From an uncultured Pelagibacteraceae bacterium (GTDB lineage: Bacteria > Pseudomonadota > Alphaproteobacteria > Pelagibacterales > Pelagibacteraceae), in assembly GCA_902616645.1 (NCBI GenBank), contig CACMTO010000002.1, positions 118,863 through 182,862 on the forward strand: DNA of 64,000 bases, given 5' to 3'. A program made the translations under genes and the position numbers. The notes under the pieces are model-generated. The model made no database searches. It was given only the letters and a program-made list of their open reading frames with translations, and had not been told where the DNA came from. This document shows, one piece after another, positions 1 through 8,111 of the stretch. The first letter of the stretch is position 1. Each line of letters starts with the position of its first letter.

Positions 1-960
1 AGATGCGAAAGCTTCGTTTATTTCAAATAAATCAATTTCATCTAAATTCCATTTTGCTTTTTTAATTGCCTCACGAACAGCCTCAATAGGTCCTAATCCC
101 ATTACCGATGGATCCACTCCAACCGAAGACCATGATACAATTTTTGCTAATGGTTTTATCGACCTTTTTTCAGCTTCTTCTAATGAGGTTAATAATAAAG
201 CTGCAGCTCCATCATTTATACCTGAGGAATTTCCAGGTGTAATAGTTCCATTATCTTGAAATACAGACTTTAATTTTTGTAAATCTGGCATTTTTAAACC
301 TATTCTTGGATGTTCATCAATATTTAATATGTTTCCGTGATGATTTATCTTAACTAACTCTTCATCGAATTTATTATTGATAATAGCTAATTCTGTTTTT
401 TTTTGAGATTTTAAGGCAAATTCATCTTGTTCTTGTCTTGTTATATTAAATTTTTTAGCAACATTTTCTGCCGTTACACCCATATGATAATTATTAAATG
501 CATCTATTAACCCGTCATTAACCATTGTATCCAGCAATTTATCTTCTGAAATTTTTTTATCATCTCTGTAAAAAATTGAATGTGGGGCTAAAGACATACT
601 TTCTTGACCACCTGAGATGATATTTTTTGATTGTCCTAATTTGATTGATTGATAGCCTGATATTACTGCTCTAAGTCCAGACCCACATACTTGATTAATC
701 ATGTGAGCTGGTTTTGAAATTGGTATACCAGCATTAATTGCAGCTTGTCTTGCTGGGTTCTGTCCGGCGCCTGCGGTTAATACTTGACCCATTATTACTT
801 CATCGACCTCTTCATTTACAAATTTAGATTTTTTTAAAACTTCTTTTATTACTATAGATCCCAGCTGATCAGATCTCATATTTTTAAGTGAACCTCTGTA
901 TGTGCCTATTGGTGTTCTAATTGCGCTAACAATAACCACCTCTTTTGCATTATTAATCAT
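1..960 (-). CDS. Acetyl-CoA C-acetyltransferase (thiolase), 3' end cut off by window edge
   Basis: Reading back from an ATG at 958-960, the protein begins MINNAKEVVIVSAIRTPIGT, the standard thiolase N-terminus. The acyl-accepting cysteine lies in NQVCGSGLRAV near residue 90. Later segments include a GQESMS stretch, SSGINDGAAALLL, and GPIEAVREA followed by FEINEAFA. About 320 codons are present and the C-terminal His and Cys motifs lie outside the window. Thiolases condense or cleave acetyl-CoA/acetoacetyl-CoA. The two-gene family split (biosynthetic versus beta-oxidation) cannot be decided from the visible part, although the N-terminus looks most like the AtoB/PhaA group. It is transcribed away from the tRNA-Arg gene across a 73-bp divergent gap. 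Confidence 0.9.
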   Translation of the reverse strand, partial: MINNAKEVVIVSAIRTPIGTYRGSLKNMRSDQLGSIVIKEVLKKSKFVNEEVDEVIMGQVLTAGAGQNPARQAAINAGIPISKPAHMINQVCGSGLRAVISGYQSIKLGQSKNIISGGQESMSLAPHSIFYRDDKKISEDKLLDTMVNDGLIDAFNNYHMGVTAENVAKKFNITRQEQDEFALKSQKKTELAIINNKFDEELVKINHHGNILNIDEHPRIGLKMPDLQKLKSVFQDNGTITPGNSSGINDGAAALLLTSLEEAEKRSIKPLAKIVSWSSVGVDPSVMGLGPIEAVREAIKKAKWNLDEIDLFEINEAFAS

Positions 961-1009
961 AATATTTTAAATTTCTCTAATAGTTAAAATACACTAAAAA
1001 TTGATATAC

Positions 1010-1015
1010 TATAAT
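1010..1015 (+). promoter_or_regulatory. -10 box of the tRNA-Arg unit
   Basis: A perfect TATAAT lies 18 bp before the tRNA-Arg gene, which would start transcription near 1022. No good -35 hexamer is visible 16-18 bp upstream. This is the only strong promoter element in the thiolase/tRNA gap. Confidence 0.5.
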
Positions 1016-1033
1016 TAAATAAAAATTAAAAAT

Positions 1034-1110
1034 GCGCCTGTAGCTCAACTGGATAGAGCGCTTGGCTACGGACCAGGAGGTTCTGGGTTCGACTCCTAGC
1101 AGGCGCACCA
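1034..1110 (+). tRNA. tRNA-Arg (anticodon ACG), CCA encoded
   Basis: The sequence folds into a full cloverleaf. The acceptor stem GCGCCTG pairs with CAGGCGC. The D arm is GCTC/GAGC, the anticodon stem CTTGG/CCAGG closes the loop CTACGGA, and the T arm has the TTCGACT loop. The anticodon ACG reads CGU (with A34-to-I editing, also CGC and CGA). The 3' CCA is encoded at 1108-1110. A small membrane protein gene begins 17 nt later and is probably co-transcribed. Confidence 0.97.
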
Positions 1111-1127
1111 TAACTAAAGGTATTTAT

Positions 1128-1226
1128 ATGTTGAAATGGTTAATAAAGTCTTCTCTTCAAATGTCAGTAATATATTTTTTTTTAATTATTTTTATAATTT
1201 TATTAATCCTAACATATGTATTATAA
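1128..1226 (+). CDS. Small single-span membrane protein (32 aa)
   Basis: The ATG at 1128 has AAAGG (1116-1120) at normal Shine-Dalgarno distance. The peptide starts MLKWLIKSSLQMS and is followed by an almost wholly hydrophobic stretch of Ile, Leu, Phe and Val with one Tyr, ending at TYVL. This predicts one transmembrane helix with a short basic cytoplasmic N-terminus. It sits between tRNA-Arg and the thioesterase, 6 bp before the latter, which fits an operon. I do not recognise the family. Support is the ribosome binding site, composition and packing. Confidence 0.6.
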   Translation: MLKWLIKSSLQMSVIYFFLIIFIILLILTYVL

Positions 1227-1232
1227 AAAAAT

Positions 1233-1631
1233 ATGCCTAATGAATTTGAACAAATAAGCTTAAAAAATGGTTTTATGAAACATAATGGAGGTGTTTTATT
1301 CAGAGGTATTTCTGAAACTGAATATGAATTTAAATCATTAATTAATGAAAACCATTTAAATTCCGCAGGTATTACTCATGGTGGATATTTATCTGCATTA
1401 ATTGATGCTGGTGCTGGAACTGCTGCTCATAGGACTGCTAATAACGCACCTTGTGTTACCATTTCGTTAGATTTAAAATTCATTGGTGCATCAAAAGTTG
1501 GTGATGAAATTATTGGGAATGTTAAAATTTTAAAAAAAACAAAAACATTAGTTTTTTTATTTTGTGAATTGAAATGCAAAGACAAAATTATAACATCAGC
1601 CTCAGGAGTTTGGAAAATTTTAAAAATTTAG
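1233..1631 (+). CDS. PaaI-like hotdog-fold thioesterase
   Basis: The 132-aa protein has the PaaI/YdiI-type hotdog signature: a central THGGYLSALIDAGAG helix (residues 48-62) preceded by NHLNSAG, then TISLDLKFIGASKVGD, the second half of the fold. Members hydrolyse acyl- or aryl-CoA esters, usually as homotetramers in the cytosol. The usual catalytic Asp/Glu on the central helix appears to be the Asp in ALIDAG. The substrate cannot be inferred. It is the last gene of the short tRNA-Arg unit, and the next gene has its own promoter region. Confidence 0.85.
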   Translation: MPNEFEQISLKNGFMKHNGGVLFRGISETEYEFKSLINENHLNSAGITHGGYLSALIDAGAGTAAHRTANNAPCVTISLDLKFIGASKVGDEIIGNVKILKKTKTLVFLFCELKCKDKIITSASGVWKILKI

Positions 1632-1672
1632 TTTTATAGATCCTTTGTTTTAAAATAAGTTAATTAATGTTG

Positions 1673-1699
1673 TTGATATTTTTTTAATTGTGTTACAAT
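1673..1699 (+). promoter_or_regulatory. Likely promoter of the helicase-terB-fdxA-carD unit
   Basis: TTGATA (1673-1678) and TACAAT (1694-1699) are separated by 15 bp. Transcription would begin near 1706, giving a leader of about 117 nt before the helicase start. That is long for this genome, where most leaders are a few nucleotides. Confidence 0.4.
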
Positions 1700-1705
1700 C
1701 AATTC

Positions 1706-1822
1706 TTTAATATTTAAAATGAGAACTTTTGAGCCTCTGATTCGGTCATGTTTTAGTCTATTTTTGTTCTTTAATAGTCACTACATCTGGTAGATAAAAA
1801 AAGAGGCATACCAAAGATAGAA
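1706..1822 (+). promoter_or_regulatory. Possible structured 5' leader of the helicase operon
   Basis: The leader holds a long-range perfect 6-bp stem, GCCTCT (1733-1738) with AGAGGC (1802-1807). It encloses a CTAC/GTAG hairpin near 1780-1793 and a possible CTAT/ATAG pairing. The region has more G and C than the surrounding intergenic DNA. A 24-codon open frame (1719-1793) starting MRTFEPLIRS overlaps it and could be chance or a leader peptide. I do not recognise a named riboswitch class. Confidence 0.3.
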
Positions 1823-4303
1823 ATGAAAAAAAATAAAATTACAGCAGTTCTAGGTCCTACAAATACTGGGAAAACTCATTTAGCAATTGAAACCATGCTA
1901 TCTTTTGAAAGTGGAATGATTGGTTTCCCTTTAAGATTATTGGCACGGGAAGTTTATGACAAAGTTACAAAAAAATTAGGTCCTGATAAAGTAGCTCTAA
2001 TTACCGGTGAAGAAAAAATTATTCCTAGTAATTCAAAATATTTTTTATGTACAGTAGAGTCGATGCCCATTGATAAACAACTTGAGTTTGTTGGTGTTGA
2101 TGAAATTCAAATGTGTGCGGATCATGAAAGAGGTCATATTTTTACTGATAGATTATTGAATATGAGAGGAAATAAACTAACAATGTGGATGGGATCTAAC
2201 ACTATAAAGAATATTATTTTGAAGCTTGATGATGATATTGAGTTCATTAATAGGAATAGGTTATCTAAACTAACTTATGCAGGTCACAAGAAAATATCTA
2301 GAATTAGTAGAAAAACAGCAATAATTGCGTTTTCTGCGGAAGAAGTATATGCAATCGCAGAACTTATCAGAAGACAAAAAGGTGGGGCAGCTATTGTTAT
2401 GGGGTCTTTGAGTCCAAAAACACGTAATGCTCAAGTTGATTTATATCAATCAGGTGATGTTGATTTTTTGGTTGCTACTGATGCAATTGGTATGGGAATA
2501 AATATGAATCTTGAGCATGTTTATTTTTCAAATTTAAAAAAATTCGATGGGAGAAAGTTAAGAAAATTAAATTTATCTGAAATCGGACAAATTGCTGGTA
2601 GAGCGGGTAGATATTTAAATGACGGAAGTTTCGGAATAACCGGAGAATGTAAAGAGATAAGTTCAGAGGATGTAGAATTACTTGAAAAACATAAATTTGA
2701 AGAAATACAATCATTATTTTGGAGAAACTCTAACCTTAATTTTGATAATCCATTATCCTTAGTAAAATCTTTAGAAGAAAAGCCTGGTAAATATTGGCTA
2801 AGAAAAATTCATGAATGTGAAGACGAAAAAGCTCTCAAATTTTTTCTAAGAGAGAAAATTTTTGAAAATATCGAGATTAATAAACAAGAATTAAGTTTAT
2901 TATGGGAATGTTGTCAGATACCTGATTTTGTAAAAAAGACATATGGTAATCATTATGATGTAATAAAAAATGTTTTTAAATTTCTAAATAGCAAAAAAGG
3001 TAAAATTACAGAGGACTACATGCATTTTCAACTTATGAAACTAGATAATTTAGAGGGAAATGTTGATTCTTTGTCAAATAGAATTGCAAATGTTAGAACT
3101 TGGTCTTATGTTTCAAATAAAAATAATTGGACAGAAAACCAAGATTATTGGATTGAAAAAACGAAATTATTAGAGGATAGGTTGTCAGAAAGACTGCATG
3201 AAGAACTTACAAAAACTTTTATTGATAAACGGGCAAGCGTTCTAGCGAGAGGTTTAAAACAAGATATGGAATTTAAAACTCAGATTTTAGAAAACAATGA
3301 GGTTATAATTGATGATCAATTCATAGGAAAAATTAATGGTTTAAAATTAGAGTTGGATTTGAAAAAAGGCGCACTAGAGACAGATATAAAATCATTAAAA
3401 AAAGCTGCAAGACAAACTGTCAGTCCGGAACTAGAAAGAAGAATTCAAACTATTATAGATACAGGTCAAATTGAGTTAGAGGAAGATTTCAAAATATACT
3501 GGAACAAATTTTCAATTGCGAGGCTTATCCCTGGAAAAGATTACTTAAAACCCAATTTTGAATTAATTGTCGATGATATTATTGAACATAGTCAAAGACA
3601 AAAATTAATTAATTTTATTGATAAATGGATTAAAATTAAAATTGATACAACTTTGAAAAGTCTGATTGATTTGAAATATCTTCAAGAAAAAAATTCATCA
3701 ATTAAAGCTCTTGCTTACCAGTTATATGAAAGTAATGGAGTCATTAAAAGAGAACAAGTAACTGAATATCTCAAAGATTTAGGACAAAATGAAAGGAAAA
3801 TTTTGAGAGGCTTGGGAGTAAAGTTTGGTAGATATCATGTATATCTCTATAAACTAATTAAACCAGAAGCAGTTTCGTTAAGAACTTTACTGTGGAAAAA
3901 CTTTCATCAAAAATTTTTAAATCTGAAGCCACCAACCTTTGGTTTAAACTTTTTAAATGATATAAAATTCAAGAATAAAAATTTCATGCTTTTATGTGGA
4001 TTTGAAAAATTTAATAATTTTTTTATAAGGATTGATATTCTGGAGAGACTGTTTGTGCTTATAATAAATTCTAAATCTGAGGGAAAAAATGAAATTAAGT
4101 TAATACCAGAAATGCTAAATCTTTTGGGTTGTAATAGGAATGATTTTAAAAAACTTTTAAAAAATATGGGATATAAGATTAAAGAGAAAAATAACGAGGT
4201 TTTTTTTCAATATTTGCCATCCAAAAACAAAAGAAAACTTATTAATAAAGACTCGGTTAAAGAGAGCCCATTCGGAATTTTGAAAACCCTTAATTTAAAT
4301 TAA
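1823..4303 (+). CDS. SUV3-like ATP-dependent RNA helicase
   Basis: The protein is 826 aa. A superfamily 2 helicase core occupies about residues 1-290: Walker A GPTNTGKTH at the N-terminus, DEIQM as the Walker B/DExH-type box, and QIAGRAGRY as motif VI. It is followed by a long C-terminal region like that of mitochondrial SUV3 and its alphaproteobacterial homologues. SUV3 unwinds RNA for degradation with PNPase in mitochondria. A pnp gene is also in this window (31663-33735), so a bacterial counterpart of that partnership is possible, but this is inference. It is the first gene of a unit with terB-like, fdxA and carD. Confidence 0.85.
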   Translation: MKKNKITAVLGPTNTGKTHLAIETMLSFESGMIGFPLRLLAREVYDKVTKKLGPDKVALITGEEKIIPSNSKYFLCTVESMPIDKQLEFVGVDEIQMCADHERGHIFTDRLLNMRGNKLTMWMGSNTIKNIILKLDDDIEFINRNRLSKLTYAGHKKISRISRKTAIIAFSAEEVYAIAELIRRQKGGAAIVMGSLSPKTRNAQVDLYQSGDVDFLVATDAIGMGINMNLEHVYFSNLKKFDGRKLRKLNLSEIGQIAGRAGRYLNDGSFGITGECKEISSEDVELLEKHKFEEIQSLFWRNSNLNFDNPLSLVKSLEEKPGKYWLRKIHECEDEKALKFFLREKIFENIEINKQELSLLWECCQIPDFVKKTYGNHYDVIKNVFKFLNSKKGKITEDYMHFQLMKLDNLEGNVDSLSNRIANVRTWSYVSNKNNWTENQDYWIEKTKLLEDRLSERLHEELTKTFIDKRASVLARGLKQDMEFKTQILENNEVIIDDQFIGKINGLKLELDLKKGALETDIKSLKKAARQTVSPELERRIQTIIDTGQIELEEDFKIYWNKFSIARLIPGKDYLKPNFELIVDDIIEHSQRQKLINFIDKWIKIKIDTTLKSLIDLKYLQEKNSSIKALAYQLYESNGVIKREQVTEYLKDLGQNERKILRGLGVKFGRYHVYLYKLIKPEAVSLRTLLWKNFHQKFLNLKPPTFGLNFLNDIKFKNKNFMLLCGFEKFNNFFIRIDILERLFVLIINSKSEGKNEIKLIPEMLNLLGCNRNDFKKLLKNMGYKIKEKNNEVFFQYLPSKNKRKLINKDSVKESPFGILKTLNLN

Positions 4304-4307
4304 ATTT

Positions 4308-4718
4308 ATGTTTTTTAAAAAAAAAGATAATAAAAATAATAATGATTTGGTTAAAGTAGCTGCGCTACTTATTCATGCAGCGAAAATTGATGAAGATTAT
4401 TCCTATCAAGAGGAAAATATTATCAAAAAAGCACTTATTAAGTTAGGAGCTAGCAATGAAGAATTGAATGATATATTGTCAGAAGGTAAAAAAGCCGAAA
4501 CGAATTCAAATCAAATACTAGATTTTACAAAAGAGGTTAAAAACATGGAACCTCAAAGTAAAGTAAAGATTATAGAAACTTTATGGCAAATTATTTACTC
4601 TAACAAAGAAGCAGATATTTATGAGACAAATCTGATGAGACGACTTGCAGGTTTAATGTATATCGACAATAAAACCATGGGTGATATTAAAGAAAAAATA
4701 AAAAAAGAAAATTCATAA
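4308..4718 (+). CDS. TerB-like domain protein
   Basis: The 136-aa protein is acidic and all-helical in prediction. [28 protein letters not shown] and the later [27 protein letters not shown] segment match the TerB family. These cytosolic helical proteins carry conserved acidic residues that may bind metal. The tellurite label is historical and does not establish function. It starts 4 bp after the helicase and its stop overlaps the ferredoxin start by 1 nt (TAATG), so the genes are translationally linked. Confidence 0.8.
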   Translation: MFFKKKDNKNNNDLVKVAALLIHAAKIDEDYSYQEENIIKKALIKLGASNEELNDILSEGKKAETNSNQILDFTKEVKNMEPQSKVKIIETLWQIIYSNKEADIYETNLMRRLAGLMYIDNKTMGDIKEKIKKENS

Positions 4719-5044
4719 TGACTTATTTAGTTAATGACAAATGTATAAAGTGTAAACTCATGGATTGTGTAGATGTGTGTCCTGTAGATTGCTTTTATGA
4801 AGGAAAAAATATGCTTGTAATTAAACCTGATGAGTGTATAGATTGTGGCGTTTGTGAACCAGAATGTCCGGTTGATGCAATAACTGCCGATACAGTACCT
4901 GGTAGTGAAAAATGGCTTGAATTAAATAAAAAATATTCTGATATCTGGCCTAACATAAACGAAAAAAAAGATCCTCCTGAGGATCACGAGAAATTTAGAA
5001 ATGAGCAAAATAAGTTTGAAAAATATTTTAAAGAAAACCTTTAA
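4718..5044 (+). CDS. fdxA: FdxA-type 7Fe/8Fe ferredoxin
   Basis: The protein is 108 aa. The N-terminus has cysteines at [18 protein letters not shown] and a second cluster motif [15 protein letters not shown], the pattern of FdxA-family ferredoxins carrying one [3Fe-4S] and one [4Fe-4S] cluster. A C-terminal helical extension of about 40 residues is usual in this family. It is a cytosolic electron carrier, with no partner evident nearby. Its 3' end overlaps the start of carD by 44 bp, a common pairing in alphaproteobacteria. Confidence 0.93.
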   Translation: MTYLVNDKCIKCKLMDCVDVCPVDCFYEGKNMLVIKPDECIDCGVCEPECPVDAITADTVPGSEKWLELNKKYSDIWPNINEKKDPPEDHEKFRNEQNKFEKYFKENL

Positions 5045-5879
5045 AAAAAAACCAAAGAATAAAATTAAAAAATCATCAAAAAAAAAAGTCACAAAATCGA
5101 AAAAGATAACACTTAAAAAAGTAAAAAAAGTCAGTAAACCAAAAATTAAAAAATCCTTAATCAAAATTTCTGAAAAGAAAGTTAAAAAAGGTGTTAATAA
5201 ACAAGATCCAAAAAAAGAAAATTTAAGGATTTCAAAAACAAATGAAGTAAAGCCGGAAATAATTAAAATTAAAAAACAAGGCACTGAAAAAAAAATTTAT
5301 AAAGTTAAAGATTTTGTTGTTTATCCGAAACACGGTGTTGGTCAAATTACAGAATTTAAAAAAATAAATATTGGTGGCATTGATGTCGAAACATATATAA
5401 TTAAGTTTGAAAAAGATAAAGCTAATGGAATGGTTCCAGTAAATAAACAAGCTAATCTTAGACCTTTGTCAACAATAAACCAAGTGAACAAATGCATATC
5501 AATATTAAAAAGTAAACCAAAAATTAAGAGATCTATGTGGAGTAGGAGAGCTCAGGAATACGAAGCAAAGATATCCTCAGGAAAAGTTTATGAACTTGCC
5601 GAAGTTGTAAGAGATCTTAATAAAGGGGATGATATAATGGTAGATCAATCATATAGTGAGAGACAATTGTTTGAAAAAGCATATGAAAGAATTCTATCTG
5701 AGTTTCAAATTGTTTTAAACAGCACTTTAGAAGAAACTCAAAAAAAACTTGATAAAGCTCTTAAAAGAAATCTTGAGGGACAAGTTAAAACTCCAACAGA
5801 AAACATTAAAACTACTTCAACTAATTTACAGGTTGATGAAAATGATACTGAAACAACAGTAGAACCAATTGAGGAATAA
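5001..5879 (+). CDS. carD: CarD-family RNA polymerase-binding regulator with long basic N-terminal extension
   Basis: The CarD/TRCF-like RNA polymerase-interacting domain begins at about residue 98 ([18 protein letters not shown]). The following helical region contains the tryptophan in [14 protein letters not shown], used by CarD proteins at the promoter fork. Residues 1-95 are dominated by Lys with Ser/Thr and no acidic cluster, and the last 25 residues are acidic. CarD stabilises open complexes at housekeeping promoters. The ATG lies inside fdxA, and a shorter start would remove the basic extension. No other ATG gives a better ribosome site. It is the last gene before a strong terminator. 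Confidence 0.9.
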   Translation: MSKISLKNILKKTFKKKPKNKIKKSSKKKVTKSKKITLKKVKKVSKPKIKKSLIKISEKKVKKGVNKQDPKKENLRISKTNEVKPEIIKIKKQGTEKKIYKVKDFVVYPKHGVGQITEFKKINIGGIDVETYIIKFEKDKANGMVPVNKQANLRPLSTINQVNKCISILKSKPKIKRSMWSRRAQEYEAKISSGKVYELAEVVRDLNKGDDIMVDQSYSERQLFEKAYERILSEFQIVLNSTLEETQKKLDKALKRNLEGQVKTPTENIKTTSTNLQVDENDTETTVEPIEE

Positions 5880-5881
5880 AA

Positions 5882-5922
5882 AAAACGCCTCTCACACGTA
5901 TATCGTTATGAGAAGCGTTTTT
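5882..5922 (+). terminator. Bidirectional intrinsic terminator
   Basis: AAAACGCCTCTCA (5882-5894) pairs with TGAGAAGCGTTTT (5909-5921) with one mismatch. The loop itself contains ACG/CGT. The flanking A-run and T-run make it work in both directions. It ends carD on the plus strand and the small basic protein gene on the minus strand. Confidence 0.85.
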
Positions 5923-5941
5923 AATAAAGAATACTAAGATA

Positions 5942-6019
5942 CTATCTTCTTCTTCTTCTTTTTTTAGCCTTCTTAGCTTTCTTTTTAGCTTTTTTAGCTT
6001 TTTTTCTTCTTTTAGCCAT
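5942..6019 (-). CDS. Very small Lys/Arg/Ala-only basic protein (25 aa)
   Basis: After the initiator Met the peptide contains only Ala, Lys and Arg. It starts MAKRRKKAKK, continues with repeats of AKK/KKA and ends in five Arg. The upstream sequence AGGGAGC, 6 nt before ATG, is the best Shine-Dalgarno site I see in this region, and the gene ends just before the shared terminator with carD. The composition resembles the tails of histone H1-like or AKP nucleoid proteins, so binding to DNA or RNA is plausible. No enzyme function is expected. Family membership is inference. Confidence 0.75.
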   Translation of the reverse strand: MAKRRKKAKKAKKKAKKAKKRRRRR

Positions 6020-6040
6020 CTTTAGCTCCCTTTTAAGTTA

Positions 6041-6061
6041 AACGAATCAAAATGATTCGTT
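6041..6061 (-). promoter_or_regulatory. Perfect hairpin in the leader of the basic peptide gene
   Basis: Two 9-base arms, AACGAATCA and TGATTCGTT, flank an AAA spacer. It lies 22 nt before the ATG at 6019 and immediately upstream of the ribosome binding site. It could be an operator, an mRNA-stabilising stem or a terminator for transcription from upstream. A TTGACA (minus strand, 6099-6094) lies 33 bp further upstream with only a weak TAAAAA as -10. The remaining 6100-6217 is AT-rich and I see nothing else in it. Confidence 0.55.
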
Positions 6062-6217
6062 ATTAGTCTATTTTTATTTTTTTATACACGTTATGTCAAT
6101 TATTTAATTAAAGTTAAAAAGTTTCATTAAAAATTTTTAATTAAAAAAAAATTAAAATTATTTTTATGTGCTAAAAGTTAATGTTTACGCGCTTTATAAT
6201 CCAATTTTTAAACAATA

Positions 6218-7963
6218 TTAATAAAGTTTTTCTAAATCTTGTTTAAAATTTTCTAAAATTTTTTTTCTTTTTAATTTTAACGTTGGTGTTAACATTCCAT
6301 TTTCAATTGTAAATTCTTGTTTAATTAGTTTAAATTTTTTAATTTTTTCTATAATTTGCAAATTATTATTTAAATTTTCAATATAAAGTTGAATTTCTTT
6401 TTCATTTTTAAATGAGTCAGTAACAATTAATGCTACCAAGTAAGTTTTTTTATCTCCATAAACAAAACTTTGTTTAATTTTTTCATTCAGACATAATAAG
6501 TTTTCAATTTTAGTAGGTGAAATGTTGTCACCACCTAGATTAACTATTATCTCTTTTTTTCTATCAGTTATCTTTAAATTACCTTCTTTAGTAATCTCAC
6601 CAATATCACCTGTATGTAACCAACCATCTTTTAAAATCTCATCTGTTTCTTTTTTCATATTCCAATAACCAAGCATAACATTTTCACCTTTAACTAAAAT
6701 TTCCCCATCCTGCGCGATCTTTACTTGATTTGTTTTGAAAGGGGGTCCTACAGTCTCAATCATAATTTTTTCAGGAATATTGCAGCTTACTACAGGAGAG
6801 GCCTCTGTAAGACCATATCCTTGTAAGGTTGGTAATCCTATAGAGTTTAAAAATTCTCCAATTTTTCGATCTAAGGCTCCTCCTCCAGATACAAAAGCTC
6901 TCAAATTTCCACCAAATTGGTTTTTAACTTTTCTTCTCACTAATTTTTCACAGAAAAAATTTATAATTTTTTCTGTGAAACTAAGATTTTCACTATTCAT
7001 TTTTTTTATCCCTAGTGAGATAGTTGATGATATAAGTTTTTTCTTAAATCCTGTTTGTTTGGAAAAATTCATCGAAATTTTACTATATAAATTTTGATAA
7101 AATCTGGGTACAGCAGTCATTATAGATGGTTTAGCAACAGACATATTAGATAATAACTTTTCTAAACTTTCAGCATAATAAACTTTTGCTCCAAGTGAAA
7201 TTTGAACAAATTGGACTGTGTGTTCATATGAATGTGATAATGGCAACCAAGTCAAAAAGACTGGTTTTTCACCTTTAAGTAAAGGTAATATAATATTTAG
7301 TGCGCCTTCACAATTAGATAAAATTCCGCCGTGACTCAGCATTACCCCTTTTGGATTCCCAGTTGTCCCTGATGTATAAATGATACATGCAAGATCATCT
7401 CTTTTTAAATCAGAATTAATAGGATTTAGAATTTTAAAATCTTCATTAATCAAATTATCTTGATAATCATTAAAAATATTTTTAAAAAATTCTGCCTCTT
7501 CATTAATTTCATCTATTGATATAAGTATTATATCTTTAGTAATATATTTTTTAATTTTATCAAATTGATCTTGATTAGAGACAATACAAACTTTTGGTGA
7601 ACAGTCTTTAATGATATACTCATAATCTTTATCTGAGTAAGTAGTAAATAAAGGTACTGTTACTCCACCAGCATTCATAATTGATAAATCAGAAACTAAC
7701 CACTCTGGTCTATTTTCTGAAAGTAATATACATCTATCGCCTTTGGAAATTTTTTTTTTTAAATAATTAGATAATATCCTAATATACACATCTGTTAATC
7801 TCCAAGAATAAATAATTGGCTTTCTTAATTCAGCCAATTCATGATCTTTAGGTTTAAGATTTATTAAAAAAGGTGCCTCATTTGAACTATATCTTTTTGA
7901 AATATTTTCTTCAGATTTACTAAAAAAAAGTTCTACAAGACTATTAATATGTTTTAATTCCAT
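6218..7963 (-). CDS. Long-chain acyl-CoA synthetase (AMP-forming)
   Basis: The 581-aa ANL-superfamily enzyme has the P-loop YTSGTTGNPKGVMLSH at about residues 196-211, GYGLTEASPV (A5), GWLHTGDIGE (A7) and TDRKKEIIVNLGGDNISPTKIE (A8 hinge). It activates fatty acids to acyl-CoA through acyl-AMP in the cytosol or at the inner membrane. The start codon at 7963 lies only 4 nt after the encoded CCA end of tRNA-Leu, with no ribosome binding site. It therefore seems to be expressed from the tRNA transcript. No later ATG keeps the N-terminal domain intact. Confidence 0.93.
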   Translation of the reverse strand: MELKHINSLVELFFSKSEENISKRYSSNEAPFLINLKPKDHELAELRKPIIYSWRLTDVYIRILSNYLKKKISKGDRCILLSENRPEWLVSDLSIMNAGGVTVPLFTTYSDKDYEYIIKDCSPKVCIVSNQDQFDKIKKYITKDIILISIDEINEEAEFFKNIFNDYQDNLINEDFKILNPINSDLKRDDLACIIYTSGTTGNPKGVMLSHGGILSNCEGALNIILPLLKGEKPVFLTWLPLSHSYEHTVQFVQISLGAKVYYAESLEKLLSNMSVAKPSIMTAVPRFYQNLYSKISMNFSKQTGFKKKLISSTISLGIKKMNSENLSFTEKIINFFCEKLVRRKVKNQFGGNLRAFVSGGGALDRKIGEFLNSIGLPTLQGYGLTEASPVVSCNIPEKIMIETVGPPFKTNQVKIAQDGEILVKGENVMLGYWNMKKETDEILKDGWLHTGDIGEITKEGNLKITDRKKEIIVNLGGDNISPTKIENLLCLNEKIKQSFVYGDKKTYLVALIVTDSFKNEKEIQLYIENLNNNLQIIEKIKKFKLIKQEFTIENGMLTPTLKLKRKKILENFKQDLEKLY

Positions 7964-7967
7964 AAAT

Positions 7968-8052
7968 TGGTGGGCGAAGAGAGAATCGAACTCTCACTTC
8001 TTGCGAAACACGATTTTGAGTCGTGCGCGTCTACCAGTTCCGCCATTCGCCC
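7968..8052 (-). tRNA. tRNA-Leu (anticodon CAA), CCA encoded
   Basis: An 85-nt class II tRNA. The acceptor GGGCGAA pairs with TTCGCCC, the anticodon stem CACGA/TCGTG holds the loop CTCAAAA with anticodon CAA, and a long variable arm and the T loop TTCGATT follow. The terminal CCA is at 7970-7968. It reads UUG. The upstream 8-bp-arm palindrome TTTATTAA-T-TTAATAAA (8060-8076) lies in the divergent promoter region shared with the DedA-like gene, with a possible -10 TATACT at 8083-8078. Confidence 0.97.
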
Positions 8053-8111
8053 TTAATTGTTTATTAATTTAATAAATAGTATAAGAACTAAAATTATATT
8101 AAAACCAAAAA

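Noticed and set aside
8060..8076. Palindrome TTTATTAA-T-TTAATAAA in the tRNA-Leu/DedA gap
   Set aside because: It is wholly A/T and such repeats are expected by chance in this composition. It is kept only as a note in the tRNA-Leu entry.
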